NCBI GenBank assembly: GCA_017479285.1
Contig: JAFVCL010000099.1
Location: 1 to 43,486, forward strand
Length of the DNA: 43,486 nt
Reading direction: 5' to 3'
DNA from: Lachnospiraceae bacterium
GTDB lineage: Bacteria > Bacillota > Clostridia > Lachnospirales > Lachnospiraceae
Made by a program: the position numbers and the translations under genes. A model generated the notes under the pieces. The model had not been told where the DNA came from, searched no databases, and was given only the letters and a program-made list of their open reading frames with translations. Below are positions 33,898 through 41,984 of the stretch, piece by piece (positions within the stretch are counted from its first letter, which is position 1; each line of letters opens with the position of its first letter).

Positions 33898-34524
33898 ATG
33901 GATCCAAAGGCAATGTACAAGCTTTCATACGGCTTATTTGTATTGACAACAAAATTTTTTGACAAGGACAACGGATGCATTATCAACACAGCTATTCAGG
34001 CGGCATCCGAGCCCAACCAGATAAGCATCTGCGTCAACAAGGCAAATCTTACCCATGATATGGTTATGCAGAGCAGGGAGTTTACGGTGTCGATAATCAG
34101 CCAGGACGCGACCTTTGACCTGTTTAAGCGTTTCGGCTTTCAGTCCGGAAAGGATGCCGACAAGTTTGAGGGCTTTTCGGATAAGGTAAAGCGCGGGGCA
34201 AACGGTATCTACTATGTTACAGAGGGGACGAACGCATATATCTCCGTGAAGGTTGAAAAGACCGAGGACCTCGGCTCTCACACAATGTTCGTCGGAACCA
34301 TTACGGATATGGAGGTGCTCTCGGATTCGCCCTCCGCCACCTACGCATATTACTTTGACAACATCAAGCCCAAGCCGGAAGCTGTCGGAAAGACTCCCGA
34401 GGGAGAGACTATATGGCGCTGCAGGATCTGCGGTTATGAGTATGTGGGAGAGGAGCTTCCCGAGGATTTCATCTGCCCTGTTTGCAAGCACCCCGCAGAG
34501 GATTTTGAGAAGGTTGTGAAGTGA
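33898..34524 (+). CDS. hrb: Flavin reductase - rubredoxin fusion (high-molecular-weight rubredoxin)
   Basis: This 208-residue cytoplasmic redox protein has an N-terminal FMN-binding flavin reductase domain (about 1-155, with the conserved SEPNQISICVNKANLTHDM region) joined to a C-terminal rubredoxin with Cys175, Cys178, Cys193 and Cys196 in the CxxCGY...CPVC pattern. In anaerobes such proteins take electrons from NAD(P)H and pass them to flavodiiron proteins that reduce oxygen or nitric oxide. No flavodiiron gene is in the window. The start follows GGAGGATAAATCT. It lies just upstream of the flagellin genes but has its own terminator-like repeat. Confidence 0.95.
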   Translation: MDPKAMYKLSYGLFVLTTKFFDKDNGCIINTAIQAASEPNQISICVNKANLTHDMVMQSREFTVSIISQDATFDLFKRFGFQSGKDADKFEGFSDKVKRGANGIYYVTEGTNAYISVKVEKTEDLGSHTMFVGTITDMEVLSDSPSATYAYYFDNIKPKPEAVGKTPEGETIWRCRICGYEYVGEELPEDFICPVCKHPAEDFEKVVK

Positions 34525-34536
34525 GAGAACAACAAA

Positions 34537-34573
34537 TTGTTTCATAGAATGAATCAAGTGAAAAAATTTTTTT
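34537..34573 (+). terminator. Weak terminator after the rubredoxin gene
   Basis: TTGTTTCAT and ATGAATCAA pair with one mismatch around AGA; a seven-T run follows about ten bases later. The stem is AT-rich, so confidence is low. Confidence 0.35.
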
Positions 34574-34583
34574 AAATTACCCC

Positions 34584-34610
34584 TAAAGTTATTTTGAATG
34601 ACTCCGATAT
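34584..34610 (+). promoter_or_regulatory. Sigma-28 (flagellar) promoter of flagellin 1
   Basis: TAAA, 15 bases, then TCCGATAT closely match the flagellar consensus TAAA-N15-GCCGATAA. The start codon is about 100 bases downstream. Confidence 0.85.
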
Positions 34611-34695
34611 AATAGGTGTAAACAAGAAATAAAGAATTTACACACAACTTATCAACCAACGAATTCCGTGACAGCGGAAACTTAACTAACTTATC

Positions 34696-34702
34696 ACAAG
34701 GA
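34696..34702 (+). promoter_or_regulatory. CsrA-like ACAAGGA over the flagellin 1 ribosome binding site
   Basis: The ribosome binding site lies inside ACAAGGAGAAA, which contains the ACA-GGA core of CsrA sites. In Bacillus, CsrA represses flagellin translation at the same position. Inference. Confidence 0.35.
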
Positions 34703-34711
34703 GAAACGATT

Positions 34712-35524
34712 ATGGTAGTAAAACACAACATGCAGGCAATGAACTCTAACAGAATGTTAGGATTAACTTCAAGTTCACTCGCTAAGTCGACTGAGAAGCT
34801 TTCTTCAGGATATCGTGTAAACAGAGCAGCCGATGATGCAGCTGGACTTGCGATCTCCGAGAAAATGAGAAGACAGGTACGCGGACTTACACAGGCAAGC
34901 CGCAACGCACAGGATGGTATCTCAATGGTACAGACCGCAGAAGGTGCGCTGAATGAAGTACACGATATGCTTCAGAGAATGAATGAACTTGCAGTACAGG
35001 CTGCAAACGGAACGCTTGTTTCTTCACAGGACAGAGTATATGTAAACCTTGAGGTATCCGCGCTCATCCATGAAATTGATGATGTTGCGAATAACACCAA
35101 GTTCAATGGCATCAGCCTTCTTAATGTCAGCACGACTATCACTCTTCAGGTTGGTACCGAGGCATCACACAAGCTGACCATCAGTCTTGAGAAGATGACT
35201 GCCAAGGGACTTAAGGTAAGCGCAGTAACTGTATCAACGCAGGCTGGAGCAAGCAAGGCTATAAGCACCATCAAGAATGCTATCAACCAGCTCAACAAGC
35301 TTCGCGCTAAGCTCGGTGCTTACCAGAACAGACTTGAGCACAAGATCGCAAACCTTGACAACGTAGTTGAGAACACTACAGCCGCTGAGAGCCGTATCCG
35401 TGATACTGATATGGCAAGCGAGATGGTTAAGTATTCAAATTCCAATATTCTGCAGCAGGCAGGTCAGTCAATGCTGGCTCAGTCCAACCAGAGCAACCAG
35501 GGCATTCTCTCACTTCTTGGATAA
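34712..35524 (+). CDS. fliC: Flagellin 1
   Basis: This is the filament subunit, exported by the flagellar type III apparatus and polymerised outside the cell. At 270 residues it is a minimal flagellin: N-terminal D0/D1 (about 1-140, with NRMLGLTSSSLAKSTEKLSS and the conserved RVNRAADDAAGLAISEKM), a short variable middle (about 140-190) and C-terminal D1/D0 (190-270) ending ANLDNVVENTTAAESRIRD (in part) and the hydrophobic ...GILSLLG. The surface domains D2/D3 are absent, leaving little variable surface. It has its own sigma-28 promoter and terminator and differs from the following copy at about 13 positions. Confidence 0.97.
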   Translation: MVVKHNMQAMNSNRMLGLTSSSLAKSTEKLSSGYRVNRAADDAAGLAISEKMRRQVRGLTQASRNAQDGISMVQTAEGALNEVHDMLQRMNELAVQAANGTLVSSQDRVYVNLEVSALIHEIDDVANNTKFNGISLLNVSTTITLQVGTEASHKLTISLEKMTAKGLKVSAVTVSTQAGASKAISTIKNAINQLNKLRAKLGAYQNRLEHKIANLDNVVENTTAAESRIRDTDMASEMVKYSNSNILQQAGQSMLAQSNQSNQGILSLLG

Positions 35525-35551
35525 GTTGGAGTGTAAAATATACAGACACAC

Positions 35552-35582
35552 AAAAAAGAGGAGGTCATCTCCTCTTTTTTGT
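35552..35582 (+). terminator. Terminator of flagellin 1
   Basis: A 12-bp stem AAAAAAGAGGAG/CTCCTCTTTTTT with a GTCAT loop runs into its own T-tract. Confidence 0.9.
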
Positions 35583-35652
35583 GATGTTCGTAATATTCAT
35601 AATATTTAACAAAAAAAAGATAAAAAAACTTGAAATTTTTTCGATTTTGCTA

Positions 35653-35679
35653 TAAAGTTTTCTTAGAGGGGGACGATAA
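35653..35679 (+). promoter_or_regulatory. Sigma-28 promoter of flagellin 2
   Basis: TAAA, 15 bases, then GACGATAA differ from the flagellar consensus at one base. The leader is about 165 bases. Confidence 0.85.
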
Positions 35680-35850
35680 ATAAAGTGTAGGGCATAAGAT
35701 TAATTCTTTACCGGTAACTATTGCCGATGTTTCAGTATCCACGGCCGGGATCAGGGACAGAGGCAGTGTTATAGAAACAGAGGAGAAATCCTCAAAATCG
35801 CACCACCGATGGAAAAGGAATTCCACGGTAAATACAAGGAGGTAACTATT
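35680..35850 (+). other. Long leader of flagellin 2
   Basis: The only gene-free stretch above 300 bases (35525-35850) holds the terminator of flagellin 1, the sigma-28 promoter of flagellin 2 and this leader. The leader contains a GAGGA-GAAA-TCCTC hairpin (35780-35793) and a CsrA-like site at its 3' end. I see no ORF with a ribosome binding site of its own in it. Confidence 0.6.
35832..35843 (+). promoter_or_regulatory. CsrA-like site overlapping the flagellin 2 ribosome binding site
   Basis: ATACAAGGAGGT agrees with the CsrA consensus RUACARGGAUGU at 11 of 12 positions and covers the GGAGG eight bases before the ATG. Translational repression by CsrA (relieved by FliW) is known for Bacillus hag; here it is inferred. 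Confidence 0.45.
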
Positions 35851-36663
35851 ATGGTAGTACAGCACAACATGCAGGCAATGAACTCTAACAGAATGTTAGG
35901 GTTAACCCAGTCAACACTTTCAAAGTCAACCGAGAAGCTTTCTTCAGGATATCGCGTAAACCGTGCGGCAGATGATGCAGCAGGTCTTGCAATCTCCGAG
36001 AAGATGAGAAGACAGATTCGTGGACTTACACAGGCAAGCCGCAACGCACAGGATGGTATCTCAATGGTACAGACCGCAGAAGGTGCGCTGAACGAAGTAC
36101 ACGATATGCTTCAGAGAATGAATGAGCTTGCAGTTCAGTCTGCAAACGGAACTCTTGTTTCTTCACAGGACAGAACATATGTTAACCTTGAGGTATCCGC
36201 ACTCATTCACGAGATCGACGATGTTGCGAACAACACCAAGTTCAACGGCATCAGCCTTCTCAATGTAAGCACAACCATCAAGCTTCAGGTTGGTACCGAG
36301 GCATCACACAAGCTGACCATCAGTCTTGAGAAGATGACTGCTAAGGGACTTAAGGTAAGCGGAGTAACTGTATCAACGCAGGCTGGAGCAAGCAAGGCTA
36401 TAAGCACCATCAAGGCTGCTATCAACCAGCTCAACAAGCTTCGTTCAAAGCTCGGTGCTTACCAGAACAGACTTGAGCACAAGATCGCTAACCTTGACAA
36501 TGTAGTTGAGAATACTACAGCTGCTGAGAGCCGTATCCGTGATACCGATATGGCAAGCGAGATGGTTAAGTACTCAAATGCTAACATCTTGCAGCAGGCA
36601 GGTCAGTCAATGCTGGCTCAGTCCAACCAGAGCAATCAGGGTGTTCTTTCACTCCTCGGCTAA
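35851..36663 (+). CDS. fliC: Flagellin 2 (tandem copy)
   Basis: This 270-residue flagellin is about 95% identical to flagellin 1 (roughly 13 substitutions, such as K4Q, S20Q, V56I, T144K and A171G by my reading), with the same domain order and the same lack of D2/D3. The start is the ATG behind AAGGAGGTAAC; an in-frame ATG 42 bases upstream lies before the ribosome binding site. The changes are scattered, with T144K and A171G in the short middle segment. Separate promoter, leader and terminator allow the two copies to be set independently. Confidence 0.97.
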   Translation: MVVQHNMQAMNSNRMLGLTQSTLSKSTEKLSSGYRVNRAADDAAGLAISEKMRRQIRGLTQASRNAQDGISMVQTAEGALNEVHDMLQRMNELAVQSANGTLVSSQDRTYVNLEVSALIHEIDDVANNTKFNGISLLNVSTTIKLQVGTEASHKLTISLEKMTAKGLKVSGVTVSTQAGASKAISTIKAAINQLNKLRSKLGAYQNRLEHKIANLDNVVENTTAAESRIRDTDMASEMVKYSNANILQQAGQSMLAQSNQSNQGVLSLLG

Positions 36664-36693
36664 TACTGGGCATTACCGGCTACCAATCGAAAA

Positions 36694-36718
36694 GGGAGAG
36701 CTTGCTCTCCCTTTTTTT
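36694..36718 (+). terminator. Terminator of flagellin 2
   Basis: GGGAGAG and CTCTCCC close on a CTTG loop, followed by seven T. Confidence 0.9.
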
Positions 36719-36807
36719 AAAGTTTTCAGTCATAATATTTACAGATCGAAATATAAAAATAATTCACATATTACAAATCATATATTATCAGGAAGGGTTC
36801 GGAACAA

Positions 36808-39078
36808 ATGGCTCATTTAAAGATATCATCAGATTTTTTCAAGCCTGAAATACGGGAAGGTTTTCCTATAGGAGAGCTTATGAAGAGAAACTGGGCAGCC
36901 CAGCTTCAGGTATTGGAGGATGTTAGGGAATTATGTGCAAAGCATGATATAAAATGGTTTGCTTATTCGGGAACTCTTCTTGGGGCAGTCCGGCACAAGG
37001 GATATATACCGTGGGATGATGATGTCGATATCTGTATGGTGGGAGAGGATTTCATAAAATTCCTTTACTACGCGAAGGATGAGATGGATGGCAGGTATAT
37101 TCACCTGAGTCCCTATGATACGGGCAGCTGGGATCAGAGGACTATTTTCCGTATAGCAAATAACGATGTTATGGACTTCAGCAAAAGCCACATGGATCAG
37201 TGGCAGGATTGTCCTCTTGCGATAGGAACAGATGTATTTCCTTTTTATTATGTACCAAGAGACGAAAAAAAGGCAGAGTATATATTAGAACTGCTTACCA
37301 ATGTAGAAACTCTCTTTTATCTGAATGAATACTATCTTAAGCACCTGAAAGCCGGAGATATGGAGACTGCCAAGGCACAGGAGGAATTGATAGCGGCCAG
37401 CATTCTTGGACTTCAGGAGGATACGGGCTTTACCTTTACCGGAGAACGACCTCTGGCCAACCAATTGTGTATGCTCTTTGACCAGATATGTCGTTTTACC
37501 TTAGAAGACGAAGCTGATTATGTGACAAGATATAATGTTTATATGGGCAATCAGAAAGCAGTATTGCCGAAGGAGCTGTTTTACAAGCAGACGATGGTTC
37601 CCTTCGAGATGCTGGAATTACCTTCGGTTGAGGATTACGATAAATTCTTAAGGTGGCAGTACGGCGATGAATATATGACCCCGTTAAGGGTGGGTGCAGC
37701 TCATGAGTATCCATATTTTTCCAAGCAGATACGGGTGCTTGACACCAAGCTTGAATTATATGACTGGGCGGAGAAGCAGGGGGATATAGAACACATACAG
37801 ATAGAGAAGCCTGTTAAACAAAAGCTCTCCGATTCTAAAAATGACAAATGTGTGGTCCTTTATTACACCAGCCTTCGGGAGATGATCATATACAGTGAGT
37901 ATGTGATAAATAAGATAAAGGATGTTATAAGGTATTTCAGTGAGCATAAGGATACGATGTCGCTTTATTGGTGCCCGGGAGGATTCCCTGACGTCGATAA
38001 ATACCCAGGTATCCCTTCCGCAGACAGGATAATCCCGGTCCTTAAGGAGGAATACTTAAAACTCATCGAAGAATTTAAGACAGCCGGGATGGGTGTATGC
38101 GACGAATCGGGCAATCTTGATAAGGCAATCAATTCCTGTGATGTATACTATGGAGATGAGGGCTTTTTGCAGGGAGCCTTTTCCGCAACGGGAAAACCCA
38201 CATTCATACAGGATTACCATATCCTTTTGCATAAGGACAGTGTTTCTCCGGATGATGCAAATATAAAGAGCACATTCTATCCTAAAGGAAGCGGACTATT
38301 TAAAGGAAACATAAAGCCCGAATTTTCTGACGCGGCTATGGAAATGAACGGAAGTACTTACGCCATGGCTTCAAACATAAATGGTCTTTTCAAGGTAGAC
38401 AGAGAAGCGGGAACCTGTGAATTACTGTATTTTGTAAAGGGCGAGAAGGCCGACGGAGAGGCTCTGTACGCGAAGGCTTATCCTTTTGGCAGCAAGATAG
38501 TTTTCCTTCCGCAATCCGCAAACAATTTGGTCATTTATGATCCGGCGAGAAATGTTTATAAGGAGATTAATGTATATTCGGACGCGTACAACGCATACTG
38601 CGACGCTGCAAAATATGCGGACTGTATCGATTATGAGGGCAAGCTGTTTTTATTTGGAGAAAGATATGCAGATGTGCTGAAGGTAGACCCGGAGAGCGGA
38701 GAGATAAAGAAGTTTGAGACCGGAAAAGATGACACGATCTGGATGCGGCATGCAGCTTACCGTGAAGGAGGTCTGGTCAGACTGGTTTCTGCCAATTCAA
38801 ATGAGTTCCTTACCTTCAATCTAAGGAAGGAGCAGCTATTCATCCAGGCCAGCTACAGCAAAGCCAAGGTTGAACCTACGCTTGTTAAGCTCAGTGAAGA
38901 AAAGAACAGACATTCACTCAAAGGTATGGAATTTAAACTTGAAGGAAATCTTGATAAATATATAGAAGGTACTTTTAACGGATATGACGATGGCAAAGGA
39001 ATGGTCATAAAAGAACAGGACGACTGGATTTCCTTTGAAGATGTGATCAAATACACGGAGTGGAAAAAGGGAAAGTGA
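36808..39078 (+). CDS. LicD-family phosphotransferase with long C-terminal extension
   Basis: This 756-residue cytoplasmic protein has no signal peptide. Residues about 25-330 form a LicD/fukutin-type nucleotidyltransferase-like domain with the signature GAVRHKGYIPWDDDVDI (59-75). LicD proteins transfer phosphocholine or polyol-phosphate groups from CDP carriers to glycans. About 360-480 (CVVLYYTSLREMI, YYGDEGFLQGAF) resembles the CDP-glycerol glycerophosphotransferase-like regions of surface polymer enzymes. About 510-740 has repeated short strands (NINGLFKVDREAG, NNLVIYDPARNV, ADVLKVDPESGE), suggesting a propeller. It is the first gene of a packed cluster, 144 bases after flagellin 2. The next gene overlaps it by four bases. 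Confidence 0.85.
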   Translation: MAHLKISSDFFKPEIREGFPIGELMKRNWAAQLQVLEDVRELCAKHDIKWFAYSGTLLGAVRHKGYIPWDDDVDICMVGEDFIKFLYYAKDEMDGRYIHLSPYDTGSWDQRTIFRIANNDVMDFSKSHMDQWQDCPLAIGTDVFPFYYVPRDEKKAEYILELLTNVETLFYLNEYYLKHLKAGDMETAKAQEELIAASILGLQEDTGFTFTGERPLANQLCMLFDQICRFTLEDEADYVTRYNVYMGNQKAVLPKELFYKQTMVPFEMLELPSVEDYDKFLRWQYGDEYMTPLRVGAAHEYPYFSKQIRVLDTKLELYDWAEKQGDIEHIQIEKPVKQKLSDSKNDKCVVLYYTSLREMIIYSEYVINKIKDVIRYFSEHKDTMSLYWCPGGFPDVDKYPGIPSADRIIPVLKEEYLKLIEEFKTAGMGVCDESGNLDKAINSCDVYYGDEGFLQGAFSATGKPTFIQDYHILLHKDSVSPDDANIKSTFYPKGSGLFKGNIKPEFSDAAMEMNGSTYAMASNINGLFKVDREAGTCELLYFVKGEKADGEALYAKAYPFGSKIVFLPQSANNLVIYDPARNVYKEINVYSDAYNAYCDAAKYADCIDYEGKLFLFGERYADVLKVDPESGEIKKFETGKDDTIWMRHAAYREGGLVRLVSANSNEFLTFNLRKEQLFIQASYSKAKVEPTLVKLSEEKNRHSLKGMEFKLEGNLDKYIEGTFNGYDDGKGMVIKEQDDWISFEDVIKYTEWKKGK

Positions 39079-40415
39079 TAAAAGTAATTACCTACGGAAC
39101 ATTTGATATGCTTCATTATGGCCACAGGCGCCTGCTCGAAAGAGCAAAGGCGCTGGGGGATTATCTTATCGTCGGCGTAACCGCTGAGGATTTTGACAGA
39201 TCGCGGGGCAAGATCAATGTCCGTCAGACTCTTATGGATCGTATAGCCGGTGTAAAGGCAACAGGTTTGGCTGACGAGATAATAGTTGAAGAGTATGAAG
39301 GTCAAAAAATAGATGATATTTTAAGATATGATATTGATATTTTCACCGTGGGAACCGATTGGGTAGGAAAGTTTGACTACCTGAATGAATACTGCAAGGT
39401 AATATATCTTGAACGCACTGAAGGAATATCCAGTACCGAGATAAGATCGGAGGAATCTTTTACAAGGCTCGGTATAGTCGGGGATATACCCCATTTAAGA
39501 AAGTTTGTAAAGGAAAGCACTTTTGTTAATGGGGCGGAGCTTTCCGGAGCAAGTCTGACCGATACAGAGAATGATTTTGAGATAATAGAAAACATAGAAC
39601 TGGATGTGGTTGACTTTAAAACGCTCCTTGGCAGATCTGATGCGGTATATATTTCATCTCATCCGTCAAAACACTATGAGCAGGTAAAGCAGGCACTTGA
39701 AAACGGAAAACATGTATTGTGTGAAGCTCCTTTAGCATTGTCATATAATGAGTGTGAAGAGTTGTTCAAAATCGCCGAAAAAAACGGGCTGATCCTTATG
39801 GAAGCGTTAAAGACAGCGTTCTCCACAGCTTATTCAAGGCTAATCCTCCTCGCTAAAAGCGGGAGAATTGGAAATATTGTCTCGGTAGATGCGACCTGTA
39901 CGAGTTTGTCTTATTCTCCGGCCACAACCGCGGAGGAAAGAGCTAAATTATGGAATACCATGTGTGCATGGGGACCTACCGCTTTACTTCCTGTATTTGG
40001 ATTATTGGGTAAGGATTACAGATCGCTGGAGCTTATATCAAAGACCGAACAGGATGATAAAAAATTCGATCTTTTTACGCAGATAAATTTGCGATATGAT
40101 TCAGCTGTTGCGTCTCTTAAAATAGGAAAAGGTGTTAAGAGCGAGAGCGAAATGATCATATCAGGGGTAAAGGGATATATTTATGTTCCTTCTCCGTGGT
40201 GGAAGACGGATTATTTTGAACTGCGATATGAGAACCCCCAGGACAACAGGAGATATTTCTATCAGTTGGACGGGGAAGGCATAAGATATGAAATCGCCTG
40301 CTTCTTAAAATCAATAGGAAGCGGGAAAGTAGCAGCTTACTTAAGTAAAGAAGCATCGCTTTTCAGCGCGGATGTAGTGGGACGTTTTTATTCGGGAGAT
40401 TACACTGAAATATGA
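39075..40415 (+). CDS. Cytidylyltransferase - Gfo/Idh/MocA oxidoreductase fusion, GTG start
   Basis: Residues 1-128 are a TagD/GCT-type cytidylyltransferase with GTFDMLHYGH (8-17) and RTEGISST (114-121), which activates glycerol-3-phosphate or a similar polyol phosphate to the CDP form. About 130-446 is a Gfo/Idh/MocA-type domain, but its dinucleotide loop (GIVGDIPHLRKF) is degenerate and the usual EKP motif reads EAP in HVLCEAPLAL, so the catalytic Lys is missing. The GTG at 39075 overlaps the LicD stop (GTGA); an in-frame GTG 15 bases upstream is the alternative. A fused synthase-activase would make and charge a polyol; whether the reductase half is active is open. Confidence 0.88.
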   Translation: MIKVITYGTFDMLHYGHRRLLERAKALGDYLIVGVTAEDFDRSRGKINVRQTLMDRIAGVKATGLADEIIVEEYEGQKIDDILRYDIDIFTVGTDWVGKFDYLNEYCKVIYLERTEGISSTEIRSEESFTRLGIVGDIPHLRKFVKESTFVNGAELSGASLTDTENDFEIIENIELDVVDFKTLLGRSDAVYISSHPSKHYEQVKQALENGKHVLCEAPLALSYNECEELFKIAEKNGLILMEALKTAFSTAYSRLILLAKSGRIGNIVSVDATCTSLSYSPATTAEERAKLWNTMCAWGPTALLPVFGLLGKDYRSLELISKTEQDDKKFDLFTQINLRYDSAVASLKIGKGVKSESEMIISGVKGYIYVPSPWWKTDYFELRYENPQDNRRYFYQLDGEGIRYEIACFLKSIGSGKVAAYLSKEASLFSADVVGRFYSGDYTEI

Positions 40416-41248
40416 GAAAAGCACTTGTTCTTTCTACGGAGGACCTTGAAAAACTTCATAGTATAAATCTGGAAATGATTTCTGAGGTTGACAGGATATG
40501 CAGGAAGAATCATATTGAGTATTCACTTGATGGGGGAACTCTTTTGGGGGCTGTCAGACATAAGGGATTTATTCCGTGGGATGATGATGCCGATCTGATC
40601 TTTACGCGTCATGAATACGCAAGGTTTTATCGCGCCTGTAAGAAAGAACTGGATGCTTCAAGATTTTTTCTCCAGGATTACAGAACCGACAAGCATTATC
40701 GATGGGGATATGCAAAATTACGCCGCAAAAACACGGAATATGTCAGGGTAGGACAGGAACATTTAAAGCAGAAAACCGGAGTCTTTATTGATATTTTTGT
40801 CGTAGATAATATACCGGATGGCTTTCTGAAAAGAAATCTGTATTATGCCTTGAATTTCTGTGTGAGAAAAGCACTTTATGCTGAGCTTGGAATGAAACAA
40901 TCCGACAGTGTCTTTCTGAGGCTTTGGTATTCGTTGATTTATAGATCTTTTTCCAAGGACATTTTTTTTAACATACGCAACAGGCTGGCGTTTAGCGCTA
41001 ATAAACACAAAACTAAATTGAAAAGTCATTATCTTTATCCTTATCCAAGTCCTGAAACCAAGTATGGAATGCCTTCAGAATGCTTTGAGGAATATATGGA
41101 TATGGAGTTTGAGGGTAAAACATTCCGAGTGTTTAAACAATATAACCGCTATCTGACGCTTCTTTATGGCGATTATATGACACCACCGCCACCGGAGAAG
41201 AGAAATTTTCACTCAGAGGCATCAATCATAAGATTTTTAGAAGAATAG
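40412..41248 (+). CDS. LicD-family phosphotransferase
   Basis: This 278-residue cytoplasmic protein is of the compact LicD type. The signature GGTLLGAVRHKGFIPWDDDA lies near residues 43-62, followed by YRWGYAKLRRKNTEYV and the metal-site-like FIDIFVVDNIPDG. It likely transfers a phospho-group from a CDP-linked donor to a surface glycan or protein. The ATG overlaps the preceding stop (ATGA), so all three genes are coupled. It is the second LicD of the cluster and much shorter than the first, lacking its propeller part. Confidence 0.9.
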   Translation: MRKALVLSTEDLEKLHSINLEMISEVDRICRKNHIEYSLDGGTLLGAVRHKGFIPWDDDADLIFTRHEYARFYRACKKELDASRFFLQDYRTDKHYRWGYAKLRRKNTEYVRVGQEHLKQKTGVFIDIFVVDNIPDGFLKRNLYYALNFCVRKALYAELGMKQSDSVFLRLWYSLIYRSFSKDIFFNIRNRLAFSANKHKTKLKSHYLYPYPSPETKYGMPSECFEEYMDMEFEGKTFRVFKQYNRYLTLLYGDYMTPPPPEKRNFHSEASIIRFLEE

Positions 41249-41260
41249 GAGATTGTAACC

Positions 41261-41971
41261 GTGAATATTGCACTTCTTATAGCAGGTGGATCCGGTGCAA
41301 GAATGAAACAGGATATCCCGAAACAGTTTCTTACGGTGAATGAGAAACCTGTGATCGTATATACGCTTGAAGCTTTTCAGAGACATCCCCGAATTGATGA
41401 AATCGCTGTAGTGTGCATCGAAGGATGGGAACAGATACTTTGGGCTTATGCCAAACAGTTTAATATTACAAAGCTGAAAAATATTTTTGCCGGTGGAGAA
41501 AACGGTCAGTCATCGATAAGAAACGGTATTTTCGGATTAGAGAAGGAGCATTCACATGATGATATAGTGCTCATACATGATGCGATAAGACCGATGGTTT
41601 CAGAAGATATCATCTCTGACTGTCTGGTAAAAACCGAGCAGTTTGGAAATGCCATAACCGTTATTCCCTGTGCGGAGGCTATGCTGGAAACTAAAGATGG
41701 TGAGTCATCTGTCAGCAGTTATCCAAGAAGCGAATTAAAGCGTACTCAGACTCCTCAGGGGTTTAAACTTGGAGAACTTGCGGATATTCACAGAGAAGCG
41801 CTGGAAAACGGAATAACGGATTCTGTTGCAAGCTGCACACTGATGGTAGAAATGGGAAGAAAAGTATTTTTTTCGATGGGATCAGAGAAAAACATAAAGC
41901 TTACCACAGTAGAGGATATAGACATATTTAAAGCGCTTCTTGCTGCAAGGAGATCAGAATGGCTTAAATAA
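41261..41971 (+). CDS. IspD/TarI-like cytidylyltransferase, GTG start
   Basis: This 236-residue enzyme has the N-terminal nucleotide loop LIAGGSGARMKQDIPKQF, HDAIRPMVS in the middle and LKRTQTPQGFK near residue 165, as in the family joining methylerythritol-4-phosphate (IspD) or ribitol-5-phosphate (TarI) to CTP. In this LicD cluster a polyol-phosphate role is more likely than the isoprenoid pathway, which has ispE elsewhere in the window; the sequence alone does not prove it. The GTG follows AGGAG by nine bases. The next gene starts 13 bases after its stop. Confidence 0.88.
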   Translation: MNIALLIAGGSGARMKQDIPKQFLTVNEKPVIVYTLEAFQRHPRIDEIAVVCIEGWEQILWAYAKQFNITKLKNIFAGGENGQSSIRNGIFGLEKEHSHDDIVLIHDAIRPMVSEDIISDCLVKTEQFGNAITVIPCAEAMLETKDGESSVSSYPRSELKRTQTPQGFKLGELADIHREALENGITDSVASCTLMVEMGRKVFFSMGSEKNIKLTTVEDIDIFKALLAARRSEWLK

Positions 41972-41984
41972 TCCGGGAATATTT

